Part shown: piece by piece, positions 8,838 to 16,546 of the stretch
How positions within the stretch are numbered: the first letter of the stretch is position 1
How the letters are laid out: every line of letters begins with the position of its first letter
From: Paraburkholderia sacchari
GTDB taxonomy: Bacteria; Pseudomonadota; Gammaproteobacteria; Burkholderiales; Burkholderiaceae
Length of the DNA: 64,000 nt
Assembly: GCF_000785435.2 (NCBI RefSeq)
Contig: NZ_JTDB02000004.1
Span: 434,001 to 498,000 of the forward strand
Reading direction: 5' to 3'
Notes under the pieces: model-generated
The model's database searches: none
The model's input: only the letters and a program-made list of their open reading frames with translations
What the model was told of the DNA's origin: nothing
Translations under genes and position numbers: made by a program

Positions 8838-9371
8838 ATGCAAGCCCCATTACGATACGATGCGCCCGCGCGTCTTCTTCATTGGCTCGTTGTCGCGCTC
8901 GTGGGCGCGCAGTTCGTGCTGGGCTGGACCATGCCGGATGTCCACCGCGATACGCAGCCGGTCGGCCTGATTGCGGCGCACCTGATCGTCGGCACCTCGC
9001 TCATCGCTGCCATGGCGCTGCGCATTCTCTGGCGCGCCACGCATCGCCCGCCCCCGCACGCCGGCGAACTTTCGCAGCCGCTGCGCACGCTCTCCTCGCT
9101 TACGCACATTGCGCTTTACGCGTTGCTGGTGGCCGTGCCGGTGCTCGGCTGGATCAATGCCTCGTCGCGGGCCTGGCCGCTGACGCTGTTCGGCGTCGTG
9201 CCGCTGCCCGCGCTCTCGCCGGCGGGATCGTCATTCGGGCATGCCATGGGCGACGTTCACAGCGTACTCGCATGGGCATTGTTCGCGCTGATCTGCCTGC
9301 ATGTCGCGGCAGCGCTGCTGCATCGCTTCGTGTTTCGCGACCGCGTGTTGCAGCGTATAGCGTTGTGGTGA
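8838..9371 (+). CDS. Cytochrome b561 family membrane haem protein
   Basis: The 177-residue protein has four hydrophobic segments and the histidine pattern of bacterial cytochrome b561 (CybB-like): His15 in RLLHWLVV, His48 in AAHLIVGTSL, a His in LTHIALYALL and another in VHSVLAWALF and LHVAAALLHR. Such proteins carry two b haems in the inner membrane and oxidise or reduce quinol; some reduce superoxide. GAGGTC precedes the ATG. It is divergent from hpnI and convergent with a LysR gene 17 bp downstream, and appears to be a single-gene unit. Confidence 0.85.
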   Translation: MQAPLRYDAPARLLHWLVVALVGAQFVLGWTMPDVHRDTQPVGLIAAHLIVGTSLIAAMALRILWRATHRPPPHAGELSQPLRTLSSLTHIALYALLVAVPVLGWINASSRAWPLTLFGVVPLPALSPAGSSFGHAMGDVHSVLAWALFALICLHVAAALLHRFVFRDRVLQRIALW

Positions 9372-9387
9372 GCGGCGAGCCCGAGTC

Positions 9388-10314
9388 TCATGCGACTGCC
9401 GCCGGCTGCTGAGTCAATTGTTCGGCCGCAGCCGCGATTTCCCCGCGCAGCCATCGGTGCGCGCCCGAGGTATGGCGGCGCGCGTGCCAGACCGCCGATA
9501 CGGTGAACGGCGCCATTTCCACGGGTGGCTCGAGCACCTGCAACGGCAGATTGCCGACGATTCGCCGCGCAGTCAGTTCGGCAATCATGCCGATCATGTC
9601 CGATTGCGACACCAGCATATGCGCGAGCATGAAATGCGGCACGGTCACGGCCGTGCTCACGCGAATGCCGAGATGCTCGTAGAACGCGTCCACCGCCTCC
9701 TTGACCGCGCCGTAATGGCCGCTCACGCGAATGTGCCGCCCGGCGCGGAACTGTTCGGCGGACAGACTGCCCTGAATATGCGGATGTCCTGTGCGCACGA
9801 TCGACTTGAGCCGGTCGGTAAAGAGCTTGCGCACGTAATAGTTCGACGGGGCCGCATCCTCGTTCCAGAGAATCAGATCGAGTGCGCCTTCGCGCAGCGC
9901 GGCCAGATCGTCGTCCGGTTCGAGCGGCTTGACGTTGATTGCGATTCCCGGCGCCGCCACGCTCAAACGGTCCATCAGCACGGGCAGCAGCAGAAAGCCG
10001 ATGTAATCGGTGGTGGCAATCTCGAACGTGCCTTCGAACGTTGCGGGATCGACCCCGTCGTCAGGCTCGATCAGCGCGCCCACCACGGCCAGCGCGCGAT
10101 GCAGCGGCTCGGCCAGTTCCAGTGCGCGCGGCGTCGGCGCGAGGCTGCGCCCGGCCGTGACGAAGAGCGGATCGCGAAACAGATCGCGCAAGCGGTTGAG
10201 CGTATGACTCACCGCCGATTGCGTCATGTTGAGCTGCCGCGCCGTGCGCGTGACGTTGCACTCCCTGAGCAGCGTTGCGAATAGCTGCAACGATTTCAAG
10301 TCGACGTTATGCAA
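9388..10314 (-). CDS. LysR family transcriptional regulator
   Basis: This is a 308-residue LysR-type regulator. The N-terminal winged helix-turn-helix is clear (LKSLQLFATLLRECNVTRTA, then MTQSAVSHTLNRLRDLFRDP), followed by an effector-binding domain starting near TFEGTFEIATTDYIGFLLL. The start codon appears to be TTG at 10314, supported by AAGGAGGAGG just upstream. It lies 190 bp downstream of the NCS2 permease on the same strand, so it may regulate the permease/oxygenase operon. That link is an inference from position. The linker between the two genes contains a 12-bp tandem repeat. Confidence 0.85.
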   Translation of the reverse strand: MHNVDLKSLQLFATLLRECNVTRTARQLNMTQSAVSHTLNRLRDLFRDPLFVTAGRSLAPTPRALELAEPLHRALAVVGALIEPDDGVDPATFEGTFEIATTDYIGFLLLPVLMDRLSVAAPGIAINVKPLEPDDDLAALREGALDLILWNEDAAPSNYYVRKLFTDRLKSIVRTGHPHIQGSLSAEQFRAGRHIRVSGHYGAVKEAVDAFYEHLGIRVSTAVTVPHFMLAHMLVSQSDMIGMIAELTARRIVGNLPLQVLEPPVEMAPFTVSAVWHARRHTSGAHRWLRGEIAAAAEQLTQQPAAVA

Positions 10315-10395
10315 TCCTCCTCCTTGTATTGAGCACGCAAGCCCGCGGCTCGCCGGGGGGAGAATCGCATGCGGAAGCGGGTTCGCCTATTCGGC

Positions 10396-10491
10396 GCAAC
10401 CCGCGGCGCAACCCGCGGCGCAACCCGCGGCCCAACCCGCGGCGGAACTCGCGCCACAACCCGCGCCACACCTGGCTGCGCAACTCGTGCA
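10396..10491. repeat. 12-bp tandem repeat (about eight units) between the permease and LysR genes
   Basis: The unit GCAACCCGCGGC occurs three times exactly (10396-10431), once with one change (10432-10443), and then as decaying copies to about 10491. It is noncoding on the likely coding strand, since the permease stops at 10505. It could be a variable-number repeat or a GC-rich spacer. Confidence 0.8.
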
Positions 10492-10504
10492 GGCGCTACA
10501 CGCT

Positions 10505-11884
10505 TCAGGAATTCGACTGCACCGTTTCGATTGGCGCGAAAGTGGCCTTTTCGGCCTTCGAGCCTCTGATCAAATTGAAGAACAGATTCAACACCACCGC
10601 CGTCACGGCCGCGAGCAGAATGCTGCTGTGAAGCAAGGGCGCGAGTTGTTGCGGAAACCGGTTGAAGAAGTCGGGATTGACCACCGGCAGCAGACCGACG
10701 CTCACGCTGATCGCCACGATATAGGCATTGAAGCGGTTTTCCGTGAAGTCGACCTGACCAAGAATGCGCACGCCACATGCCGCGATCATGCCGAACATGA
10801 TCAGGCCCGCGCCGCCTAGCACGCAGGCGGGCACCGACGCCACCAGAGCCGACATCTTCGGCACCAGCCCCATGATCATGAGCAGTACCGCGCCCACCGC
10901 GCAAACCCAGCGGCTGCGCACGCCGGTAATGCTCACGAGCCCGATGTTCTCCGCGTACGAGGTATAGGGAAAGATATTGAAGAACGCGCCGAGCAGCGTG
11001 CCGGCGGCATCGGCGCGAAAACCGTTGGCCATCTGCTTCGCGTCCACAGGCTTGCCGGTCATCTCGCCCACGGCGACGAACATGCCCGTTGCTTCGATAA
11101 ACGTCACGAGCATTACGATCGACATCGCCACGCTGGACCACAAATCGAACTTCGGCGCGCCGAAATGAAACGGCGTCACCATGCCGAACCACGCTGCATG
11201 ATGCACGGCGGAAAAATCGATCGTGCCGGTAAACGCCGTGAGCCCCATGCCGAAGACGATGCCGAGCAAGACCGCGATATTGCGCACGAAACCATTGAAG
11301 TACTTGGTCACCACGAGAATGAATACGAGCACGAGAAACGACATACCGATCAGATGCGTGCTGCCGTAGTCGGGATTGCCGATTCCGCCGGCGACCCAGT
11401 TCGCGCTCACGCCCATCAGGCACAATCCCACCACGAGAATCTCGGTGCCGATCACCACTGGCGGGAAAAAGCGCAGGAGCTTCGCCATGAGTGGCGCAGC
11501 CAATAGCCCGACGATGCCGGAACAAATCATCGAGCCGAAGATACCCGGCAAGCCGAGCGCGGGATTCGAGGCAATGGCGATCATCGGCCCGACGCTGGTG
11601 AACGTCACGCCCATCATGATCGGCAGGCGAATGCCGAAATTCCTGAAACCCACCGACTGAATGAGCGTCACGAGCCCCGAAACAAACAGGTCGACGCTGA
11701 TGAGATACGTCACCTGATCTTTGGGCAACTTGAGCGCCATGCCGATAATTAGCGGCACGGCGATCGCGCCCGTGTACATCACCATCACGTGCTGCATGCC
11801 GAGCAGCGCGAGCCGTCCCGTGGGCAAAACTTCGTCGACGGGCTCCCGCGAGTCCGCGGGCAGATAGCGCTTCGATTGAGCCAT
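10505..11884 (-). CDS. NCS2 family purine permease (xanthine/uric acid type)
   Basis: The protein has 459 residues and about 12-14 hydrophobic segments, fitting the NCS2 (NAT) nucleobase:cation symporters. Family motifs are visible: GMQHVMVMYTGAIAVPLIIG in the first membrane segment, with the conserved Gln-His, and SYAENIGLVSITGVRSR as the NAT signature region. It imports a purine across the inner membrane with a proton; xanthine or urate relatives are the closest in pattern. It is 74 bp downstream of the GST-like gene and on the same strand as the oxygenase and reductase genes, which suggests it imports their substrate. Confidence 0.85.
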   Translation of the reverse strand: MAQSKRYLPADSREPVDEVLPTGRLALLGMQHVMVMYTGAIAVPLIIGMALKLPKDQVTYLISVDLFVSGLVTLIQSVGFRNFGIRLPIMMGVTFTSVGPMIAIASNPALGLPGIFGSMICSGIVGLLAAPLMAKLLRFFPPVVIGTEILVVGLCLMGVSANWVAGGIGNPDYGSTHLIGMSFLVLVFILVVTKYFNGFVRNIAVLLGIVFGMGLTAFTGTIDFSAVHHAAWFGMVTPFHFGAPKFDLWSSVAMSIVMLVTFIEATGMFVAVGEMTGKPVDAKQMANGFRADAAGTLLGAFFNIFPYTSYAENIGLVSITGVRSRWVCAVGAVLLMIMGLVPKMSALVASVPACVLGGAGLIMFGMIAACGVRILGQVDFTENRFNAYIVAISVSVGLLPVVNPDFFNRFPQQLAPLLHSSILLAAVTAVVLNLFFNLIRGSKAEKATFAPIETVQSNS

Positions 11885-11958
11885 ATGATCCTCTCTGCTG
11901 TGTGCGGTACGTGTATCTAAATGAAATGAATCAGCGTGCCTGAAGGTCTTTCCAACTA

Positions 11959-12618
11959 TCAGGATGGCTGATTAACTTGCTGCGAAGCGGAGCCGGGGAA
12001 AATTCCAGCCATCACAATGAAACCTGGCAACGCCTTGATCCGGTCGGTCCAGCGGCGAATGGCCGGATAGTCGAGCAGCGAGATGCCGCCCTCTTCGGCG
12101 AGCGTCACGTATGGGAAACAGGCGATATCGGCGATGGTCGGATGCGTGCCGGCGCAGAGCCATCCGTCGTCGTCGCGCTCGGCGAACCAGAGCCGCTCGT
12201 CCAGCACGCGAAAGAGCGCATGCGCCCCGCTGCGGGCTGCGTCGGCGTCGAGGTCGTAGCCGAAGACTTCAACCAGGCGTGCGGCCGACGCAGTTGCGGT
12301 GATGCCATCGGCAAACGCGAGCCACATGTTCACCTCGGCTAGCCGGCGTGGATCGTCGGTCGGATACCAGCGGCGGCTCGTGTCATAGCGCGCGGCCAGA
12401 TAGCCCAGAATCGCCTGAGCGTCGCGCAGCACGAAGCCATCGTCGTCGAGCACGGGCAATTGGCCCAGCGGGTTAAGCGCGAGAAAGGCCTCCTGCTTGT
12501 GCGCCTTGCCCGGATAGAACTCGACCTCCACGCGCTCGTAGCGCAGTTCCAGCAGACTCATCATCAAGCGCAGCTTGTAGCAGTTGCCCGAGAGTTCGTA
12601 GTCGTAGAGCTTGATCAC
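11959..12618 (-). CDS. Glutathione S-transferase family protein, NdmE-like
   Basis: This 219-residue protein has a GST fold: an N-terminal thioredoxin-like domain (MIKLYDYELSGNCYKLRLMM, with the LNPLGQLPVLDDDG cis-Pro region and RDAQAILGYLA) and an all-helical C-terminal domain. The start is a GTG at 12618 with AAGGAAG upstream. It begins 10 bp after the reductase gene and is part of the same unit. In the caffeine-degrading NdmCDE complex, the GST-like NdmE is a structural subunit and not a transferase; the identical gene company here suggests the same role. As a stand-alone GST its substrate could not be predicted. Confidence 0.8.
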   Translation of the reverse strand: MIKLYDYELSGNCYKLRLMMSLLELRYERVEVEFYPGKAHKQEAFLALNPLGQLPVLDDDGFVLRDAQAILGYLAARYDTSRRWYPTDDPRRLAEVNMWLAFADGITATASAARLVEVFGYDLDADAARSGAHALFRVLDERLWFAERDDDGWLCAGTHPTIADIACFPYVTLAEEGGISLLDYPAIRRWTDRIKALPGFIVMAGIFPGSASQQVNQPS

Positions 12619-12628
12619 AGTCGCTTCC

Positions 12629-14365
12629 TTAAAGGTCGAGAATCAGCAAGTCGGAGCGGCTGCGCGAGACGCATGCGAGCAAGCAGTCGCCGCGCTGTTT
12701 TTCGTCGTTGGAGAGGTAGACGTCGCGATGATCGGGCTCGCCTTTCGCGACACCCACGCGGCACGTGCCGCACACGCCCTGCTCGCACGAGGTGGGCACG
12801 GTCACGCCGCGCGCACCGATGGCATCGGCAAGACTCACACCGGCCGGCACGACGAACTCCTCCCCGCTGCGTTGCAGGCGCACGCGAAACGGCTGGTCAC
12901 CGGAATGCGAGACCTCGTTGGCGAACAGCTCGAAGTGAATGTGCGACTCGGGAAACCCCAACTCGCGCGCGTTTTCGCGCACCAACTCGATGAGCGGACG
13001 CGGGCCGCACACATAGACATGAGCGCCCTCCACGGCATCGCGCAACGTTTCCCGCAAGACAACCCCGGTTCCGGCGGCGTCCAGGCCCTCGTGCAATTCC
13101 ACGCGAGAGAGTTCGGCGAGCCGGCTCGCAAACGCCACGTGCTCGCGACTGCGCACGAAGTTGTGCAGCCAGTAAGGTACGCCCGCATGCTGCAATGCCC
13201 CGGCCATCGCGAGAATCGGCGTGATGCCGATGCCGCCCGCGATCAGCACGGCAGGCGCATCCTCCACAAGCCGGAAATGCGCCTTGGGCGGCGAAACGAG
13301 AATCTGTGCGCCCACGTCCAATGCATCGTGCAGCGAACGCGATCCGCCGCGCGAGCCGATTTCGCGTTTTACGCCGATCACGAAGCGATCGCGCTCGCCC
13401 GGCGCGTTGACGAGCGAGTACTGGCGCACGCAGCCCGCGGGCGTCTGCACGTCGATGTGCGCGCCGGGCTCCATCGGCAACGACTCGATCTCGGGCACGC
13501 TCAACTCGAACGCGACAATGTCCTGCGCGGTCACCTCGCGCCTCAGCACCGTCGCGGTCAGCCAGCGTTTCGCAGCACTCGATGTACCTGAACGGACCGC
13601 GATCGGAATAACACGTTGCTCGCGCAACGATTCAGGTGCAAGGGTATCGCGCTCCACCGTGCGGCGCAGCGAATTCAGCAAGCGGTTATGAAAGCGCGGC
13701 AGATCGATCTGCGCCGTCGCGGCGAAAGCTGCATTGCCGTGCACGATCGTTCGCGCGTCGCTGGCCGGTTGCAGCCAGAACTGAACCGAATGCGCGCCAT
13801 CGGCGTTCTGCCACGCAACGCCAACGCGCTCGCCGCGCCGCCGCACGGAAACACTCGCATGCACGGCTTCGCCGTCCGCAAGCGCATATGCGGCGAGCGC
13901 ATCCGCCACGGCCTGGAGCGGCGCATTGAACGGCAGGCTGCGCAGCGCCACGCCGGGTGCGGCGGAATGATCCAGGCTATCGGTCACGATGTTTTTCGCT
14001 GCTGGATCGAGGTTGACCCACAGGCAATCGTCTTTCTCCGCAACCGAGAACGAGCGCGCGCACAGACTCGCCGGAGGCTGCCCTTGCAAGAACGCGGGAA
14101 TATGCGTGCAGCGCCCATCGCCGGCGCGGTATTGCCAGCCGTGGTATTGGCAGCGCAAGGTCTCGCCGGTGTTCGTGCCCAGCGTGAAGCGCACGCTGCG
14201 ATGGGGGCAGCGGTTTTCCCAGGCGTTGAGCGTGCCGTCGTCGGCGCGCCAGAGCGCAAGCTCCACGCCGTGTAACTGCGTGTGAAAGACGTGCCGAAAC
14301 GGCACGTCGGTGGCGCGGCCCACCATCTGCCAGCCGCGCGGGAGCGAGGTTATCGTTTGATCCAT
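12629..14365 (-). CDS. Rieske-FMN-ferredoxin reductase, NdmD-like
   Basis: This 578-residue protein joins three electron-transfer modules. Residues ~10-100 form a Rieske [2Fe-2S] domain with Cys53-Pro-His55 and Cys72-Gln-Tyr-His75. Residues ~265-480 form an FMN/NAD(P)H oxidoreductase of the phthalate dioxygenase reductase type (RQYSLVN for flavin, GGIGITPILAMAGAL for nucleotide). The C-terminus is a plant-type ferredoxin with Cys527, Cys532, Cys535 and Cys565. VanB-type reductases normally lack the Rieske domain; NdmD, the methylxanthine demethylase reductase (about 588 residues), has exactly this layout. The adjacent oxygenase lacks a Rieske domain, so this protein probably supplies it. Confidence 0.9.
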   Translation of the reverse strand: MDQTITSLPRGWQMVGRATDVPFRHVFHTQLHGVELALWRADDGTLNAWENRCPHRSVRFTLGTNTGETLRCQYHGWQYRAGDGRCTHIPAFLQGQPPASLCARSFSVAEKDDCLWVNLDPAAKNIVTDSLDHSAAPGVALRSLPFNAPLQAVADALAAYALADGEAVHASVSVRRRGERVGVAWQNADGAHSVQFWLQPASDARTIVHGNAAFAATAQIDLPRFHNRLLNSLRRTVERDTLAPESLREQRVIPIAVRSGTSSAAKRWLTATVLRREVTAQDIVAFELSVPEIESLPMEPGAHIDVQTPAGCVRQYSLVNAPGERDRFVIGVKREIGSRGGSRSLHDALDVGAQILVSPPKAHFRLVEDAPAVLIAGGIGITPILAMAGALQHAGVPYWLHNFVRSREHVAFASRLAELSRVELHEGLDAAGTGVVLRETLRDAVEGAHVYVCGPRPLIELVRENARELGFPESHIHFELFANEVSHSGDQPFRVRLQRSGEEFVVPAGVSLADAIGARGVTVPTSCEQGVCGTCRVGVAKGEPDHRDVYLSNDEKQRGDCLLACVSRSRSDLLILDL

Positions 14366-14374
14366 GATCGAAGC

Positions 14375-15253
14375 TCAATGCGCAGCGGATGAAGAGATGC
14401 CGACGGTGCCTGAAGCGCTGAATGTGCCGTAAGCAACGCCGCGCTCGCGCAGCCAGCGCCGGTAGGCGACCGACATGGCGTCGGCGCGCGTAGGAATCTC
14501 GAACGCGGGATCGAGCGGCAACGTGCGCGGCACGTGATTGGACAGGATCATCAGGTCCTGCCCGAAGATGGTTTGCTGAAAGAGCCTCAGACCGCTGTCC
14601 GAGGTGGTGTCGTCGAGGTAGACCAGCACTGTGTGGGCGATGCAGCGGCTCTCCTCGACCGGCTGCACGAACAGGCAAATGACGTCGCGACGCGAAGGCT
14701 GCTGCGGGCTGGTCTTGTACAGCATCGCCGTGAACGGACGCGCGACGCGGTACACATAGTGGGCGTCAATACCCGTTTGCGCGGAAGCCGCGCTCATCGG
14801 CTGATAGAAGCGGCAGTCGTGCGCGAACAACTCACCGCCTTCGAGTTCGACGCGGTACGGCGCGACCTCGGTGTGCGGCTCTTCGCCCAGCAGCCCCGTA
14901 TGCACATAAGGGAAATGCGCCATGTCGAGAAAATTCTCGATCACGCGCAGCCCGGACGCACGCACGGCGAACGAGCCTGCGCCGAGAATGCGCCGGCCGG
15001 GCTCGTCGAATTCGGGTAGCGCAAACGTCTCCACCGGCGGCTCGCCTAGCGAAAGCCACAGGGTATGCAGCCGCCGCCGCGCCTGGCAGGGGCTGCCCGT
15101 GTCCGTGCGCGTTGCGCGCACGGCGCCCATGTCGTCGAGCACGTAGTTGAGCGGCGTGCCCAGCAGGCGCGTCGAATACATGACGCCGGGCTTGACGTCC
15201 TCTATTACCGCTACCGGATACCACTCGTCCAGTACGGACGATTCAATGACCAT
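14375..15253 (-). CDS. Rieske-less mononuclear iron oxygenase subunit, NdmC-like
   Basis: The 292-residue protein resembles the catalytic half of a ring-hydroxylating/demethylating oxygenase alpha subunit. The iron-binding helix ENFLDMAHFPYVHTG is clear, giving His113 and His118 as ligands with Asp110 bridging; a carboxylate near FGQD could complete the facial triad. The N-terminal part has none of the C-x-H/C-x2-H ligands expected of a Rieske centre. NdmC, the 7-methylxanthine N7-demethylase component, has the same deletion and draws electrons from the Rieske domain of NdmD. I prefer ATG 15253 because GGGAG lies 8 bases upstream; ATG 15268 is possible. The substrate is probably a methylated purine, but this is unproven. 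Confidence 0.8.
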   Translation of the reverse strand: MVIESSVLDEWYPVAVIEDVKPGVMYSTRLLGTPLNYVLDDMGAVRATRTDTGSPCQARRRLHTLWLSLGEPPVETFALPEFDEPGRRILGAGSFAVRASGLRVIENFLDMAHFPYVHTGLLGEEPHTEVAPYRVELEGGELFAHDCRFYQPMSAASAQTGIDAHYVYRVARPFTAMLYKTSPQQPSRRDVICLFVQPVEESRCIAHTVLVYLDDTTSDSGLRLFQQTIFGQDLMILSNHVPRTLPLDPAFEIPTRADAMSVAYRRWLRERGVAYGTFSASGTVGISSSAAH

Positions 15254-15544
15254 CTGTTGTTCTCCCATCGAGGTCGCGCAATAGATGCGCTGTGGAAGAA
15301 CGGTAGAGGCTTCAAAAAGCCGCAGCCAACGCTATTCCTTCATGCGAGGTATGAATGATTTCGATGGGTTCGGAATAAAGGCCACGCAAGCAGGCACAGG
15401 ATGGAATATTTCGCGCCGGCAAGCGTTTATCACTTGCCGCGCTCAGGGAGGAACCGCCTCTTGCAGGAGTGCCCCGCTTGCGGCTTTCATACTGCGTGGT
15501 CGCGCGATCATGCCGCGCGCCGCGCCAATAAAAGGAGTGAAAAC
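15254..15544. other. Divergent intergenic region upstream of the ndmC-like operon
   Basis: This 291-bp stretch lies between the ndmC-like start and a small secreted-protein gene. It must contain the operon promoter. I see no convincing gene and no strong palindrome in it. An AAGGAG site at its right end belongs to the gene at 15545. Confidence 0.5.
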
Positions 15545-15907
15545 ATGAACAAAACGCTGTTGTGCATCCTGGCTTGTACGCTGCCGGTTGTGTCGACATA
15601 CGCCGAGACACCAAAGATTTCGAACGGGGTGGTGGTTGATGACAACGGGATGACGCTCTACGCATTCGACAAGGATACGGTGCCAGGCAAGAGCGCCTGT
15701 GTTGACGCCTGCGCCTCGCTGTGGCCCGCTGCCGTTGCGGATTCGTACGACAAACCGGGCGGCGACTGGGGGTTCATCGACGCCGGCTCAGGCAAGCATC
15801 AGTGGACCTACAAGGGACAGCCGCTGTATCGCTTTGCAAACGACAAACAACCGGGTCAAATGAATGGTGATGGAGTCAAGGGTATTTGGCATACCGTGAA
15901 GCCTTAA
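15545..15907 (+). CDS. Small secreted protein with Y-x4-D type repeats (COG4315/Lipoprotein_15 family)
   Basis: The ATG at 15545 follows AAGGAG. The 120-residue product begins with a signal peptide (MNKTLLCILACTLPVVSTYA, cleavage after TYA) and has two copies of the family motif: MTLYAFDKDTVPGKSACVD and PLYRFANDKQPGQMNGDG. Between them is the conserved ACASLWPAAVA segment. Members are periplasmic or secreted and of unknown function, sometimes near redox or envelope stress genes. It appears to be a single-gene unit, followed by a hairpin at 15928-15951 and convergent with the UspA gene. Confidence 0.85.
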   Translation: MNKTLLCILACTLPVVSTYAETPKISNGVVVDDNGMTLYAFDKDTVPGKSACVDACASLWPAAVADSYDKPGGDWGFIDAGSGKHQWTYKGQPLYRFANDKQPGQMNGDGVKGIWHTVKP

Positions 15908-15927
15908 AGCCCTTGTGAACCTTGTCT

Positions 15928-15951
15928 CGCCGGGCTGGCTCCCGCCCGGCG
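15928..15951. terminator. GC-rich hairpin between convergent genes
   Basis: CGCCGGGC and GCCCGGCG form a perfect 8-bp stem with an 8-nt loop. It lies 20 bp after the secreted-protein stop and 28 bp beyond the UspA stop. There is no T-run, so its role as a terminator is likely but not certain. Confidence 0.55.
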
Positions 15952-15979
15952 GGAGGGGCCACGCAGGTGGCGAGCAGAA

Positions 15980-16396
15980 CTACTGCACCAGCGTAACGGG
16001 CGTACGCGTGAGGCGGCGCAGCCGCGCGAGCATGCTCCATTTGCGCAAGAAACCCAGGCCGGTCGCGTCGAGCACCACCATATCGGCATGGCCGAGTCTC
16101 GCAGACGAAGCAATCACGCGCTCGGGCGGCCCGAATACGCGCTTCCACGTATAGGGCACACCCGCATCGTCGAGAATTGCGCGCGTTTGTAAAAGCGCGT
16201 CTTGCATCGCCTGCTTTTCGAGCCGCCGCAATGCGCCGATCGAATGGAAAGCCACACTGCGGTCGAGGCCGAGATCATCGAGCACCTCGACGATCTCGAC
16301 CTCGGACACGCAGCGTTCCGCGAACAGAAACGCGCCATGACGCGCCGCTTCCTGGGCGCCATGGCGATCGATGATGGGAATGAGCAGTTTCAGCAC
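15980..16396 (-). CDS. Universal stress protein family (UspA) protein
   Basis: The 138-residue protein fits a single UspA domain: the N-terminal strand MLKLLIPIIDRHGAQEAARH, a central helix pair and the LGHADMVVLDATGLGF strand. The usual ATP-binding G-x2-G-x9-G-S/T pattern is only partly present (DATGLGFLRKWSMLARL), so ATP binding is doubtful. The start is a GTG at 16396. Usp proteins are cytoplasmic stress-response factors. No partner gene is obvious; the neighbour upstream on the same strand is 150 bp away. Confidence 0.75.
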   Translation of the reverse strand: MLKLLIPIIDRHGAQEAARHGAFLFAERCVSEVEIVEVLDDLGLDRSVAFHSIGALRRLEKQAMQDALLQTRAILDDAGVPYTWKRVFGPPERVIASSARLGHADMVVLDATGLGFLRKWSMLARLRRLTRTPVTLVQ

Positions 16397-16546
16397 CTGA
16401 AGTCTCGCTAGGTCGCATTTCGTTGCCGGTTAATTCCACGATACCGCCCTGATCCGCAAAACACAGCAAAGATTGCATGCCCCGATGCATAAATTGCGTA
16501 AACGCGTACGCGATAGCCAGCTACACCAGCGCGCGCCAGCAACCGC

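Noticed and set aside
10396..10491. CRISPR-like array
   Set aside because: The units are 12 bp with no spacers and no cas genes nearby.
10226..10819. Plus-strand reading with an Ala-Gln-Pro-Ala repeat
   Set aside because: It crosses the LysR start and the NCS2 permease 3' end on the other strand and only reflects the 12-bp repeat. No ribosome site or family match.
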